DNA of 64,000 bases from JANMJD01 sp963847945 (GTDB taxonomy: Bacteria > Actinomycetota > Acidimicrobiia > Acidimicrobiales > Ilumatobacteraceae), in assembly GCA_963847945.1 (NCBI GenBank), contig CAWKBX010000009.1:1-64000 (forward strand). Direction: 5' to 3'. Every line of letters starts with the position of its first letter. Positions within the stretch are counted from its first letter, which is position 1. Position numbers and translations under genes: made by a program. The notes beneath the pieces are model-generated. The model did no database searches. It saw nothing but the letters and a program-made list of their open reading frames with translations, and was not told the origin of the DNA. Shown here piece by piece: positions 55,960-64,000 of the stretch.

Positions 55960-58263
55960 GTGCATGCTCGCTGTGGTCGAATCCTGGTCGCTCTCACGTT
56001 GATCGGGGGCTGCACCAACGCCGATGACTCATCAACGGCACCGTCGAGCTCGCCAGCAGCCACGACTCCAGCGGCGGCAACGAGCGCACCACCTGCGGCG
56101 ACCACGGCGGCGGCGGCAACCACCACTCAGGTCGTTGTCGAGCCAGCCTCTTTCGATGTCGCGGGCGGGATCGAACAGATCACCGTCACGGACGGTTCAC
56201 CCGACAACCCACTGGATTTTGAGGTCATTGATGCGACCGGCGAGGTGGTGGTGACCGGCCGGGCGGATGCGAACGGTGCCGTGCTGTTCCGGCAGCTCAC
56301 GGCGGGGACCTACACCGTCGAGCAAGGATTCGGCGACGACCAGCGGGCGAGTTCTGATCCTGTCGAGGTGCTCGGACGTGACGCCCCGCCGCCGACGCAG
56401 TCGTTTTACGACGATCAGCTGCTCAGCGACGGTTTCGGCTACATCACGACCCGCGACGGAACGACGCTGTCGGCGACGGTCTGGCTCCCGGGTCCCGTGG
56501 AGAACGGTCCATTCCCAACGGTCGTCGAGTACTCGGGGTATGGACCATCGAACCCCGATGACGACACGTTTGCCCAGCTCTTCACCACCCTCGGATACGC
56601 GTACGTCGGGGTCAACATACGCGGCACCGGTTGCTCGGGCGGCTCGTTCAACTTCTTCGAGTGGATGCAAAGCATTGATGGCTACGACGTGGTCGAGACC
56701 GTCGCCGCGCAACCGTGGGCGAAATTCCACCACGTCGGCATGGTCGGAATCTCGTATCCGGGGATCAGCCAACTGTTCGTCGGGCAGACCCAGCCGCCTC
56801 ATCTCGCAGCGATCACCCCGTTGTCGGTGCTCGACGACAGCTACCGCTCGACGCTGTACCCGGGTGGCATCCTCAACACCGGTTTTGCCGTTTCGTGGGC
56901 GTCGGAACGTCAGGAGCAGGCCAAGCCGTTCGGGCAGGAATGGACGAGGAAGCGGGTCGACGACGGTGACAAGTTGTGCGACGAGAACCAAAAGCTGCGA
57001 TTGCAGAACCCCGATCTCGGCGCGACCACCAACGCCAACCCGTACTACGACCCGATCCTCGGCGACGCGATCGCCCCAGCGACATTCGTCGACCAGATCA
57101 ATGTGCCGGTGTTCATCGCCGGAGCCTGGCAGGATGAGCAGACCGGCGGCCACTTCCCGACGATGATCGACAAGTTCACCGGGTCACCCCACGTCTATGC
57201 CACGTTGCTCAACGGCACCCATACCGAGTCACTCAGCCTCGGGGTGTTCAGTCGCTATGTCGAATTCCTCGATCTCTACGTCGCTAGGAAGGTTCCGTCG
57301 CTCAGCGCAGCGCGGGTGGTCGCCCCGATCCTGGCCGGATCGTTGACCGGGGTCAATGACCTGGCGCTTCCGGCGGTCGATCGCTTCGAGGAAATGACCT
57401 ACGAGCAGGCCCTGGTCACGTTTGAGGCCGATCCCCCGGTGCGGGTGTTGTTTGAAGAGGGTGCCGCCGATGGCCAGCCCGCAGCCGCACCGCTCCCACG
57501 GTTCGAGGTCGGCTTCCCGGCGTGGCCGATTCCGAATGCCGAACCACTGCGCTGGTTCCTGCACGCCGACGGATCGATGCGGGTTTCGGAGCCGACGGCC
57601 GACGACCCGCCGGCTACCACCTACGTGTCGACTCCCGACGCGACTCCTGACACGTACTACGAGGGCGGTTCATCAGGGGTCTGGCGGGCCGATGTGGTCT
57701 ATGACTGGGCGGAGAATCCGCCTGGCACGAGCGCCTCGTGGATCACCGACCCCCTCGACGGCAACGTGGTCAACGTCGGCTCCGCGTCGGTCGACCTCTG
57801 GGTCCGGGCCGATCGGCCCGACGTTGATTTCGAAGTCTCGATCAGCGAGATTCGGCCCGACGGCACCGAGGTCTACGTACAGAGTGGTTGGCTGCGAGCA
57901 TCGCACCGGGCGCTCGATGGGGCGGCATCCAGCGCGACCCGCCCGGTGCAGACCCATCTTCAAGCCGATGCCGCCGATCTTCCTGCCGGTGAATTCTCCC
58001 CGATGCGAGTCGAGGTCTTCCCGTTTGCCCACCCATTCCGTGCAGGATCACGCATCCGCCTGGTGGTCGACGCCCCCGGAGGAAACCGAGCGATTTGGGC
58101 GTTCGCCACCACGTTGGCGGGGGGCGCCAACGTCCAGATAGCCAACGACGCGACGCATCCGTCGTCGCTGGTGTTGTCGCTCGTCGATGTCGAGGTCCCC
58201 GACGGTGCTCCGGCCTGCGGCTCGCTGCGCGGCCAACCGTGCCGCCCCTACGCCGCAGCCTGA
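55960..58263 (+). CDS. CocE/NonD-type hydrolase (X-Pro dipeptidyl-peptidase fold) lipoprotein
   Basis: Exported serine hydrolase of 767 residues. A lipobox (TLIGGC) is at about residue 18, followed by a Ser/Thr/Ala-rich linker, then a beta domain, and the alpha/beta-hydrolase core: VNIRGTGCSGG, GMVGISYPGISQ (nucleophile Ser in GxSYxG), LLNGTHTES (His). The C-terminal jelly roll (about 570-760) has DLWVRADRPDVDFEVSISEI. The GTG start at 55960 gives the lipoprotein leader. Family members hydrolyse esters or acyl amides outside the cell. It follows the pseudokinase by 30 bp and could be co-transcribed. Confidence 0.85.
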   Translation: MHARCGRILVALTLIGGCTNADDSSTAPSSSPAATTPAAATSAPPAATTAAAATTTQVVVEPASFDVAGGIEQITVTDGSPDNPLDFEVIDATGEVVVTGRADANGAVLFRQLTAGTYTVEQGFGDDQRASSDPVEVLGRDAPPPTQSFYDDQLLSDGFGYITTRDGTTLSATVWLPGPVENGPFPTVVEYSGYGPSNPDDDTFAQLFTTLGYAYVGVNIRGTGCSGGSFNFFEWMQSIDGYDVVETVAAQPWAKFHHVGMVGISYPGISQLFVGQTQPPHLAAITPLSVLDDSYRSTLYPGGILNTGFAVSWASERQEQAKPFGQEWTRKRVDDGDKLCDENQKLRLQNPDLGATTNANPYYDPILGDAIAPATFVDQINVPVFIAGAWQDEQTGGHFPTMIDKFTGSPHVYATLLNGTHTESLSLGVFSRYVEFLDLYVARKVPSLSAARVVAPILAGSLTGVNDLALPAVDRFEEMTYEQALVTFEADPPVRVLFEEGAADGQPAAAPLPRFEVGFPAWPIPNAEPLRWFLHADGSMRVSEPTADDPPATTYVSTPDATPDTYYEGGSSGVWRADVVYDWAENPPGTSASWITDPLDGNVVNVGSASVDLWVRADRPDVDFEVSISEIRPDGTEVYVQSGWLRASHRALDGAASSATRPVQTHLQADAADLPAGEFSPMRVEVFPFAHPFRAGSRIRLVVDAPGGNRAIWAFATTLAGGANVQIANDATHPSSLVLSLVDVEVPDGAPACGSLRGQPCRPYAAA

Positions 58264-58267
58264 CCGC

Positions 58268-58957
58268 CTACGCCAGCGTCTGCGCTCGTTCGATCTGCTG
58301 TTGGCGGGCGCGCAGCGCGTCACCCGCGCGGTTCAACTCGTCGGCGTCGATGACCCGCGGCCGACCCAGCTGATGGGCGACCTGGTGGAGTTGGCAGAGC
58401 CACTCCAGGGTTTCCAGGCTGGCGACGGCCTCGGCGACGGTCGCCCCAACCGCCACCGAGCCGTGATTCTGCATCAGCGCCGCCAAGCGGTCGTCACCCA
58501 GTGCTCCAAGCACGTTGGTCGCCAGCTGGTCGGTACCAAAGGTCGCATACGGCGCGACTCGAGGTGGGCCGCCGAGTTGGAGGCAGGCGTAGTGCAGCGC
58601 TGGAAGTTGACCGCGCACCACGCATGACACGGCGGTCGAAACCAGGGCGTGAGCGTGGGCCACGGCCCCGACCGTTGTCGGCCGCCGGTTGTATATCCCC
58701 AGGTGAAGGGGGAGTTCTGAACTGGGGTGCCGAGATCCTGCAACGACGCGCCCGGTGAGATCGACCACCACGGTGTCGTCGATGGTCATCATCCCGAGCT
58801 CGGCGCCGGTTGCCGTGATCACCACCAGGTCGCCGTGGCGAGACGACAGGTTGCCGGCGGAACCGACAACGAATCCCCCGGCCCTCAACGCCAGTCCCGC
58901 CGTCACCAACCCCTGGCGAGCGGAATCATCGACACCTGCCGATCGCACGTCGTTCAC
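58268..58957 (-). CDS. Class II aldolase/adducin family protein
   Basis: About 229 residues; zinc-dependent aldolase-type fold as in L-fuculose-phosphate aldolase. SAGNLSSR binds phosphate, SSELPLHLGIY carries the catalytic Glu, and AHAHAL with QNHGSVAVG supply zinc-binding His. GTG 58957 overlaps the PhyH stop (GTGA). Likely splits a sugar phosphate or related 2-ketol. Convergent with the CocE-type gene, 4 bp apart. Confidence 0.85.
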   Translation of the reverse strand: MNDVRSAGVDDSARQGLVTAGLALRAGGFVVGSAGNLSSRHGDLVVITATGAELGMMTIDDTVVVDLTGRVVAGSRHPSSELPLHLGIYNRRPTTVGAVAHAHALVSTAVSCVVRGQLPALHYACLQLGGPPRVAPYATFGTDQLATNVLGALGDDRLAALMQNHGSVAVGATVAEAVASLETLEWLCQLHQVAHQLGRPRVIDADELNRAGDALRARQQQIERAQTLA

Positions 58958-59817
58958 CAGCCGAGTCCGACCGGCACATCCTCGTAATCGACGGTCCACA
59001 GCCGGGCGGCGTCGTCGCCCGGGTCATACGACTTCCATCCCAGCAGCCGCTGGGCTCGCTCAGGCAGGTCACGTGCGGTTTCCGCGGGCGAACCGAGAGG
59101 GCCTGCCTCCTCGGGCGTGAGCCATCCGAGAACATAGGAAATGTGCAGCCCACGACGCCATTCGTCGGCCGTGGCATTCGCACCGGCCCCGTGCAGCACG
59201 CGGCCGGTGTATATCAACCCGCTCCCGGCGGGCATCACAGCCTGGGTAGTCTCCTGTGGCGTCGCCCGACGGCTGTAGTCATCCCACGCATGGCTCGTCG
59301 GAACGACTCTGGTGGCGCCCGCCTCGGCAGTGAAATCGGTCAGGGCCAGCATGCAACTGATGGTGACCTCGAAACCTCCGGGCCGGTTCATCGCCGGCCA
59401 ATTGTCGGCGTCGCGGTGCAGATACTGTGCTCGGGAACCCGGGCCGACGACCATCATCTGCCCGGTATTCATCCAGTAGTCGGCGGCCGCTGGGAGCAGG
59501 AGGCGGTCGGCGACGTCGAGCAGCAGTGGATGGCAGAGCACCCCGGTGGCAAATGTGGACGACCGCCAGGCCAGCCGGGTAAAGCGCTTGGTCTGCGCCC
59601 CCCAGAACCGCTGCGTCGCCGCCCCCGGATGCCGTGTTCCGGCGGCCGTCGCGGCGACCGCTGCGTCGAGGTCGGCGTTCAGTTGACTCAGTGTCTCGGG
59701 TGAGACGAGGTCGTCGACGATCACCCCGCCGTCGGCCTCGAGATGGGCGATGACCTGGGCCAATGCCGAGCCATCCATTCGGTTGAGACGATGAAGCGCA
59801 CACCCCCGATCAGTCAT
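58954..59817 (-). CDS. Phytanoyl-CoA dioxygenase (PhyH) family protein
   Basis: Fe(II)/2-oxoglutarate-dependent oxygenase of about 287 residues. QYLHRDADNWP gives the H-x-D of the iron site and GRVLHGAGAN the distal His; SHAWDDYSRRATPQE lies between. ATG 59817; the start may be at Met 14. It lies between pyrE and the aldolase, all in one direction. Substrate unknown; many relatives hydroxylate small metabolites in actinobacteria. Confidence 0.85.
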   Translation of the reverse strand: MTDRGCALHRLNRMDGSALAQVIAHLEADGGVIVDDLVSPETLSQLNADLDAAVAATAAGTRHPGAATQRFWGAQTKRFTRLAWRSSTFATGVLCHPLLLDVADRLLLPAAADYWMNTGQMMVVGPGSRAQYLHRDADNWPAMNRPGGFEVTISCMLALTDFTAEAGATRVVPTSHAWDDYSRRATPQETTQAVMPAGSGLIYTGRVLHGAGANATADEWRRGLHISYVLGWLTPEEAGPLGSPAETARDLPERAQRLLGWKSYDPGDDAARLWTVDYEDVPVGLGW

Positions 59818-59823
59818 CGGTCA

Positions 59824-60375
59824 TCAGCTTCCGAAGTCGAAGCCGAGGTCGACAGCCGTGAGCAATGGGAAGTACGGAATGCCGCGGGCGGCTGCCATAC
59901 CACCGCAGGTGCCCCCGCGATCGACGATGACGACAATCGCGGTCGGTATCGCGCCGAAGGCGACGACGGCGTCGACCGCCTCCATGATCGATGTACCCCG
60001 GGTGACGGTGTCTTCGGTGATCACCACTCGGTCTCCCGGCTGCAGAGCACCGGCGATCCGCCCGGTCACCCCGTGCTCCTTGGCCTCCTTGCGCACGCTG
60101 AAGCTGCGCAGCAAGCGACCACGTGTGGCTGCAACAGCGGCGATTCCGAACGCCACGGGGTCGGCGCCCATCGTCAGGCCGCCAATCGCCACCGCGTCAT
60201 CAGGGATGACCTCAAGCGCGGCATCGGCAACAAGCACGATGCCGTCGGGACGACACGCGGTCTGTTTGGTATCGAGAAACCACGAACTCCGGGCACCGGA
60301 TTTGAGGACGAACTCGCCTCGTCGAACGGAGTGCGTCGTGACGTGGTCCAAGAGCGCCTGACGGGACATTTCCAT
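59824..60375 (-). CDS. pyrE: Orotate phosphoribosyltransferase
   Basis: Makes OMP from orotate and PRPP in pyrimidine synthesis. The PRPP loop VVITEDTVTRGTS and GEFVLKSGARSSWFLDTKQT are diagnostic, with RKEAKEHG in the flexible catalytic loop. 183 residues from ATG 60375 (a Met two codons later is an alternative). Starts an operon with PhyH and aldolase genes that end in other metabolism, so their tie is not clear. Confidence 0.93.
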   Translation of the reverse strand: MEMSRQALLDHVTTHSVRRGEFVLKSGARSSWFLDTKQTACRPDGIVLVADAALEVIPDDAVAIGGLTMGADPVAFGIAAVAATRGRLLRSFSVRKEAKEHGVTGRIAGALQPGDRVVITEDTVTRGTSIMEAVDAVVAFGAIPTAIVVIVDRGGTCGGMAAARGIPYFPLLTAVDLGFDFGS

Positions 60376-60427
60376 AGGACAAACGTACCGGTCCGGCGGC
60401 GAGCGGGATGAGATGGCCCAAGCCCGA

Positions 60428-60491
60428 ATCAACTGGCGCCGCAAATCAGCTGGCGCCGCAGATCAGCTGGCGCCGCAGATCAGCTGGCGGT
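60428..60491. repeat. 3.7 tandem copies of a 17-bp unit
   Basis: ATCAGCTGGCGCCGCAG repeats at 60428-60444 (two changes), 60445-60461, 60462-60478 and in part to 60491. The last copy spans the stop codon and the last codons of the hypothetical gene at 60480, so expansion has altered that gene's end. The unit contains the palindrome GGCGCC. Confidence 0.85.
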
Positions 60492-61052
60492 GGTCAACCG
60501 CCCGGCCTGCTCGTGGGGATCGCGTGCGTTACGCATCACCGCGCCGACCCGACTGAGGTCGGCCAGCAGTGTGACGACAATGTCCCGGTCGTCGATACCC
60601 AAGGAATTCGTCTCGCGCCAAGCTCGCTCATAGAAGTGCAGCAATCGGCGCGGCACGACGTCGGCCATCAGAATCCACGGATCGGGCGGATAGGCACCCC
60701 CGAGCACAGGTTCCAGCCGCTCCGCGTCGAATCGAGTGCTATCGAGCGGCAGCCGGTCACCGGTGCGATGTTGCCAAGCATTGATGATCGACGGCCAGAC
60801 GGCCGTCCCCCGGCCACCCAGGGTGTCGAAAAGCGAGTCGGCGAGTTCCCCGAATCCGGCGAAGTCGAGGATCTCCAAATAGACATCGGGTGGAGCGGCA
60901 GAGCGCAACTCACCCCACGTCTGACACGACAATGCCCGTTCGATCTCGCACAACCAGCGATACTGGTCTTCGCTGACGATCACCGTGAGCCGACGACGAA
61001 CATCGCGGTAGACCACGAGCGTCGGGAAACGAGACGAATCATCGAGCTTCAT
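60480..61052 (-). CDS. Hypothetical protein, unrecognised
   Basis: A 190-residue soluble protein with no signal or helix spans. It has a beta-rich start (TLVVYRDVRRRLTVIVSEDQYRWLCEIERAL), a middle with PPDVYLEILDFAGFGELADSLFDTLGG, and a helical end with RRLLHFYERAWRETNSLG. Looks well conserved in style but no family is recognised. ATG 61052 has GGAAAGAAG upstream; an in-frame ATG 61082 is possible. It is divergent from the coiled-coil gene at 61258 and its end carries tandem repeats. Confidence 0.6.
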   Translation of the reverse strand: MKLDDSSRFPTLVVYRDVRRRLTVIVSEDQYRWLCEIERALSCQTWGELRSAAPPDVYLEILDFAGFGELADSLFDTLGGRGTAVWPSIINAWQHRTGDRLPLDSTRFDAERLEPVLGGAYPPDPWILMADVVPRRLLHFYERAWRETNSLGIDDRDIVVTLLADLSRVGAVMRNARDPHEQAGRLTTAS

Positions 61053-61220
61053 CGGAATCTTCTTTCCTGCGGAGGAGAACATCTGCAGTACAGAAGGTCA
61101 TTGCAGTTCGCCATGTGACGGGGGCGCGGTTCAGGTTGGATCAAGGCTGGTCGCCACTCACCACGTGACGTCATCGATCCGCCACAAGATCATCACAGAA
61201 TCTCCACAGGTTGTGGGATA

Positions 61221-61257
61221 GTTGCAATTGCAACTTTCTTCTGTGCATGATATGTAA
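61221..61257 (+). promoter_or_regulatory. Palindrome and possible promoter of the basic coiled-coil gene
   Basis: GTTGCAATTGCAAC (61221-61234) is a perfect 14-bp palindrome in an unusually AT-rich stretch. TTGCAA at 61228-61233 and TATGTA at 61251-61256 are 17 bases apart and could be -35 and -10, making the ATG at 61258 nearly leaderless. The palindrome would then be the operator over the -35 box. Confidence 0.4.
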
Positions 61258-61677
61258 ATGGCAGCAAAAAGAGGTCCGAAAGGACCCATGACAGACGACC
61301 ACAAGGCAGCTTTGGCTGTTGGCCGCAGCGAGAGCAAAGCGGTCCGTGACTATCTCGAAGCATTGAAAGCGAATAAGCCGAAGCGTGGTCGGAAGCGCAC
61401 TCCCGAAAGTATTTCGAGGCGTCTTGAGGCCATTGAGGCTGAGCTTCTCGACACCGATCCTTTGGGCGAGCTGAAGTTGATCCAGGAACGCATGGACCTT
61501 CAGGAAGAACTGGAGTCCATGGATACCGGCGTCGATATCACGGCGCTCGAGGCAGAGTTTGTCTCGGTCGCCGGCTCGTACAGCCAACGACAGGGCATTT
61601 CGTATGCTGCGTGGCGCGAAGTCGGCGTCGATGCCGCCGTTCTCAAGCAGGCTGGCGTCAGCCGCGGCGCGGCCTGA
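61258..61677 (+). CDS. Conserved basic coiled-coil protein with AT-hook-like start
   Basis: 139 residues of a widely conserved actinobacterial family of unknown function. It begins MAAKRGPKGPMTDDHKAALAVGRSE and has KPKRGRKRTPESI (basic RGRK hooks), then a coiled-coil of Glu/Leu/Asp (LGELKLIQERMDLQEELESMD) and ends SYAAWREVGVDAAVLKQAGV. The K/R-G-P/R-K pieces and helix suggest DNA binding, perhaps nucleoid-associated; that is inference. Lower GC than neighbours in its first part. Confidence 0.75.
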   Translation: MAAKRGPKGPMTDDHKAALAVGRSESKAVRDYLEALKANKPKRGRKRTPESISRRLEAIEAELLDTDPLGELKLIQERMDLQEELESMDTGVDITALEAEFVSVAGSYSQRQGISYAAWREVGVDAAVLKQAGVSRGAA

Positions 61678-61717
61678 TTCTGTTGTTCCGTCGGTCCGTC
61701 GGGGCGGGCGAGATCCG

Positions 61718-63025
61718 CTAGATCTCAATCGCCTCGACGGCATCGAATACTCCGCCGACGTTTCGCAACGATCGGGAAAGATCGAACGCTCCATCGAGCA
61801 CCTCAGCGTCAACCGCGACGCGAGCGTCTTCATCGATGATCGAGCGGAATGAGCGTTGCTCAGCCCAGGCCTGTGCCGCATCCTCTTGAACGATCCGGTA
61901 CGCCTGATCTCGGGTCATTCCCGATTCGATGAGAGCAAGCAACACCGGTTGTGAGAACACCAGCCCGAAGCTTGAGTCCAGGTTCTTGAGCATCCGGTCG
62001 GGGAATACCTGTAATGTCGACATCAGGCGGTTCATTCGCTGCGTCATGTAGTACGCCAATTGCGACGAGTCGGGCAGAATTACGCGTTCCACACTCGAAT
62101 GTGAAATATCACGCTCATGCCAGAGAGCTACGTCTTGCAGCGCGGCCTGCAAGTTTCCGCGGAGTACCCGTGAAAGCCCCGAAATGGTCTCGGCGGAGAT
62201 CGGATTCCGCTTATGCGGCATCGCCGAAGAGCCCTTTTGGCCGGGTTTGAAACCTTCCTCGACCTCGCGCACCTCGGTCCGTTGCAAGTGACGCAGTTCC
62301 ACCGCGATGAGTTCCATCGTGGTTCCAAGACTCGCACAGGCATAGACGTACTCGGCGTGACGGTCACGGGCAATCACTTGCGTTGCCGGAACCGGTGTCA
62401 GGCCCAAGTGTTCAGCGACGAATCGTTCGACCGACGGATCGATGTTCGAATATGTACCCACCGCCCCCGAGAGCTTGCACACACCGATGGTCACGGCCGC
62501 TTTGCGGAGTCGATCGCGGTCGCGGTCTACCTGAAGACACCACAAGGCGACTTTGGCCCCAAAGGTGGTCGGTTCGGCATGTATCCCATGGGTTCGGCCG
62601 ATCATCACTGTGTGACGATGCCGCAGAGCAATCTCGCGCAGTGTCCCGATCAGTTCGTTGGCCGCGCCGACGAGGAGCTGGGCCGCATCGCGCAACATCC
62701 AACACCAGGCGGTGTCGACCACATCCGATGAGGTCAATCCGTAGTGAATCCACGCCCCTTCGGGCGCACCGACGTGTCCCTGTACAACATCGACAAAGGC
62801 AGCAACGTCGTGATCAGTGATGCGCTCCCGCTCGTTGACCGCCTCGACAAAGCTCTCGTCAACGACCGGCATCCGCTCGCGGCACACCATCGCGTCGGCG
62901 GCCGGCACGACCCCAATCGCCGCCTGCCCTTCGGTGGCCAGAACCTCGATGTCAAGAAATCGTTGCATCCGAGCCACGTCGGAGAAGATCGCCGTCATCT
63001 CCGGCGTGGAGTAGCGGGGGATCAT
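61718..63025 (-). CDS. purB: Adenylosuccinate lyase
   Basis: Splits SAICAR and adenylosuccinate in purine synthesis. Fumarase-superfamily signature GSSAMPHKRNP, plus TSSDVVDTAWC, GRTHGIHAEPTTFG and HERDISHSSVERV. 435 residues from ATG 63025, overlapping the purA stop (ATGA). Ends 41 bp from the basic coiled-coil gene, convergent. Confidence 0.96.
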   Translation of the reverse strand: MIPRYSTPEMTAIFSDVARMQRFLDIEVLATEGQAAIGVVPAADAMVCRERMPVVDESFVEAVNERERITDHDVAAFVDVVQGHVGAPEGAWIHYGLTSSDVVDTAWCWMLRDAAQLLVGAANELIGTLREIALRHRHTVMIGRTHGIHAEPTTFGAKVALWCLQVDRDRDRLRKAAVTIGVCKLSGAVGTYSNIDPSVERFVAEHLGLTPVPATQVIARDRHAEYVYACASLGTTMELIAVELRHLQRTEVREVEEGFKPGQKGSSAMPHKRNPISAETISGLSRVLRGNLQAALQDVALWHERDISHSSVERVILPDSSQLAYYMTQRMNRLMSTLQVFPDRMLKNLDSSFGLVFSQPVLLALIESGMTRDQAYRIVQEDAAQAWAEQRSFRSIIDEDARVAVDAEVLDGAFDLSRSLRNVGGVFDAVEAIEI

Positions 63026-64000
63026 CGCCAGATCACATAATCGTCGCGCTCGGCCCCCACGCCGACGACGTTGACCGGAATGCCGACTTCTTGTTCGATG
63101 AGCTCGACCATTGCTCGCGCCCGGGCCGGCAAAGCGTCGACCTCGCGACAACCCTCGAGTGAGGTCTGCCAGCCGGGCAATTCGACATACACCGGTTCCA
63201 CCCGTTCCAAAACCTCCAGCCGATCTGGATAGTCGTGAAGGAGGACCCCATCGAGGCGGTACCCGGTACAAACCTTGACGGTGTCGAAGGTATCGAGCAC
63301 ATCGAGTTTGGTCAGCGCCAGTTCCGAGAGTGAATTGATGCGGGCCGCGTGGCGGAGCATCACACAATCGACCCACCCGCACCGGCGGCGGCGACCGGTG
63401 ACGGTGCCGAATTCGCGGCCGATGTCGACCAACCTCTCGCCCAGCTCATCGGTGAGTTCGGTGGGGAACGGTCCCGCTCCCACCCGTGTCGTATAGGCCT
63501 TGGTGATGCCGACGACTCGATCGATCAGGCGAGGGCCGATGCCGGTACCGGTCGAGGCACCGCCGGCGGTGGGATTCGACGATGTGACGAACGGGTAGGT
63601 GCCGTGATCAAGATCGAGGAACGTGGCTTGGGCCCCTTCAAGAAGGAGATGATGACCCTCGGCAAGTGCATTGTGCAGCAGGCTGACCGTATCGGCCACA
63701 TAGGGAGCCAGGCGGGCCCCCAATGCGGCGGCCTGGTCGACCACGGCGTCAATGTCAAGGCGCTCCCCGCCTTGGGCCTCAATGCTCGCGGACTCAATGA
63801 TCGCCCGGATTCGGACCGCCTCGGCGAATGCTCGGGGGTTCAACACTTCTCCGACTCGCAGGCCGACCCGGCGAGATTTGTCGGCATACGCCGGACCGAT
63901 GCCCTTCAGCGTGGTGCCGATCTTTTGATCGCCCCGATCACGTTCGGCAAGTGCGTCGAGCGACTGGTGCCAGGGAAAGATCAGATGGGCATGCGACGAC
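63022..64000 (-). CDS. purA: Adenylosuccinate synthetase, C-terminal part, cut by right edge
   Basis: Makes adenylosuccinate from IMP, Asp and GTP. The window has about the last 325 residues: IGTTLKGIGPAYADKSRRVGL begins just inside the edge, then LLLEGAQATFLDLDHGTYPFVTSSNPTAGG, TELTDELGERL, GRRRRCGWVD and the guanine-loop region ALTKLDVLD. Reading continues past 64000. It is coupled to purB. The frame is open from the edge, with no break. Confidence 0.95.
   Translation of the reverse strand, partial: SSHAHLIFPWHQSLDALAERDRGDQKIGTTLKGIGPAYADKSRRVGLRVGEVLNPRAFAEAVRIRAIIESASIEAQGGERLDIDAVVDQAAALGARLAPYVADTVSLLHNALAEGHHLLLEGAQATFLDLDHGTYPFVTSSNPTAGGASTGTGIGPRLIDRVVGITKAYTTRVGAGPFPTELTDELGERLVDIGREFGTVTGRRRRCGWVDCVMLRHAARINSLSELALTKLDVLDTFDTVKVCTGYRLDGVLLHDYPDRLEVLERVEPVYVELPGWQTSLEGCREVDALPARARAMVELIEQEVGIPVNVVGVGAERDDYVIWR

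Overview
The window is high-GC DNA from an actinobacterium, most likely of the Acidimicrobiia type. This is an inference from a WhiB regulator, a DivIVA-domain coiled-coil protein, F420-type luciferase-fold oxidoreductases, a ClpS–DUF2017 pair, aa3-type cytochrome oxidase genes with CtaG, tRNAs without an encoded CCA end, and many GTG starts. No rRNA, insertion sequence, prophage or CRISPR array was seen.

1–36 kb is a mosaic of catabolic, transport and surface genes. It holds a type I sulfatase with its maturase (formylglycine-generating enzyme), a membrane-anchored sulfite-oxidase-type molybdoenzyme, and a glutamine synthetase-like/SDR/luciferase-like cluster. It also holds a DUF234 ATPase, an acyl-CoA synthetase, transporters, a large membrane patatin-like lipase, a cyclase divergent from a CaiB-type CoA-transferase, and an ATP-dependent DNA ligase. 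Further on are DivIVA, GDT1, Nudix, dUTPase, oligoribonuclease, a metallo-hydrolase, a dehydratase/thioesterase pair, WhiB, a secreted CAP protein, and a TlpA/CcdA thiol relay. About half of the genes here are interrupted by one or more single-base frame changes although the protein continues in the next frame. From 36 kb onward almost every gene is intact, so the breaks look like sequence errors rather than decay.

33.8–39.3 kb looks like a surface-polymer locus: DUF4012 protein, a Wzz/CpsD-like protein with a broken Walker A motif, and two tandem small secreted proteins with LPxxG-type tails.

39.3–51 kb is a respiratory block on the minus strand: ctaB, then a tightly overlapping series ending in ctaC-ctaD-ctaE-COX IV-ctaG-serS-pdxH. 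It opens with three unusual genes: a subunit I homologue that has lost the Cu_B and heme a3 ligands, a subunit III-like protein, and a polytopic protein with a cupredoxin-like end. This apparently non-catalytic oxidase module is the most interesting item in the window.

51–64 kb is mostly housekeeping: clpS, DUF2017, DegV, plsY, tRNA-Glu/Asp/Phe, a transmembrane pseudokinase, a CocE-type lipoprotein hydrolase, an aldolase/PhyH/pyrE cluster, an unknown gene, a conserved basic coiled-coil protein, and purB-purA.
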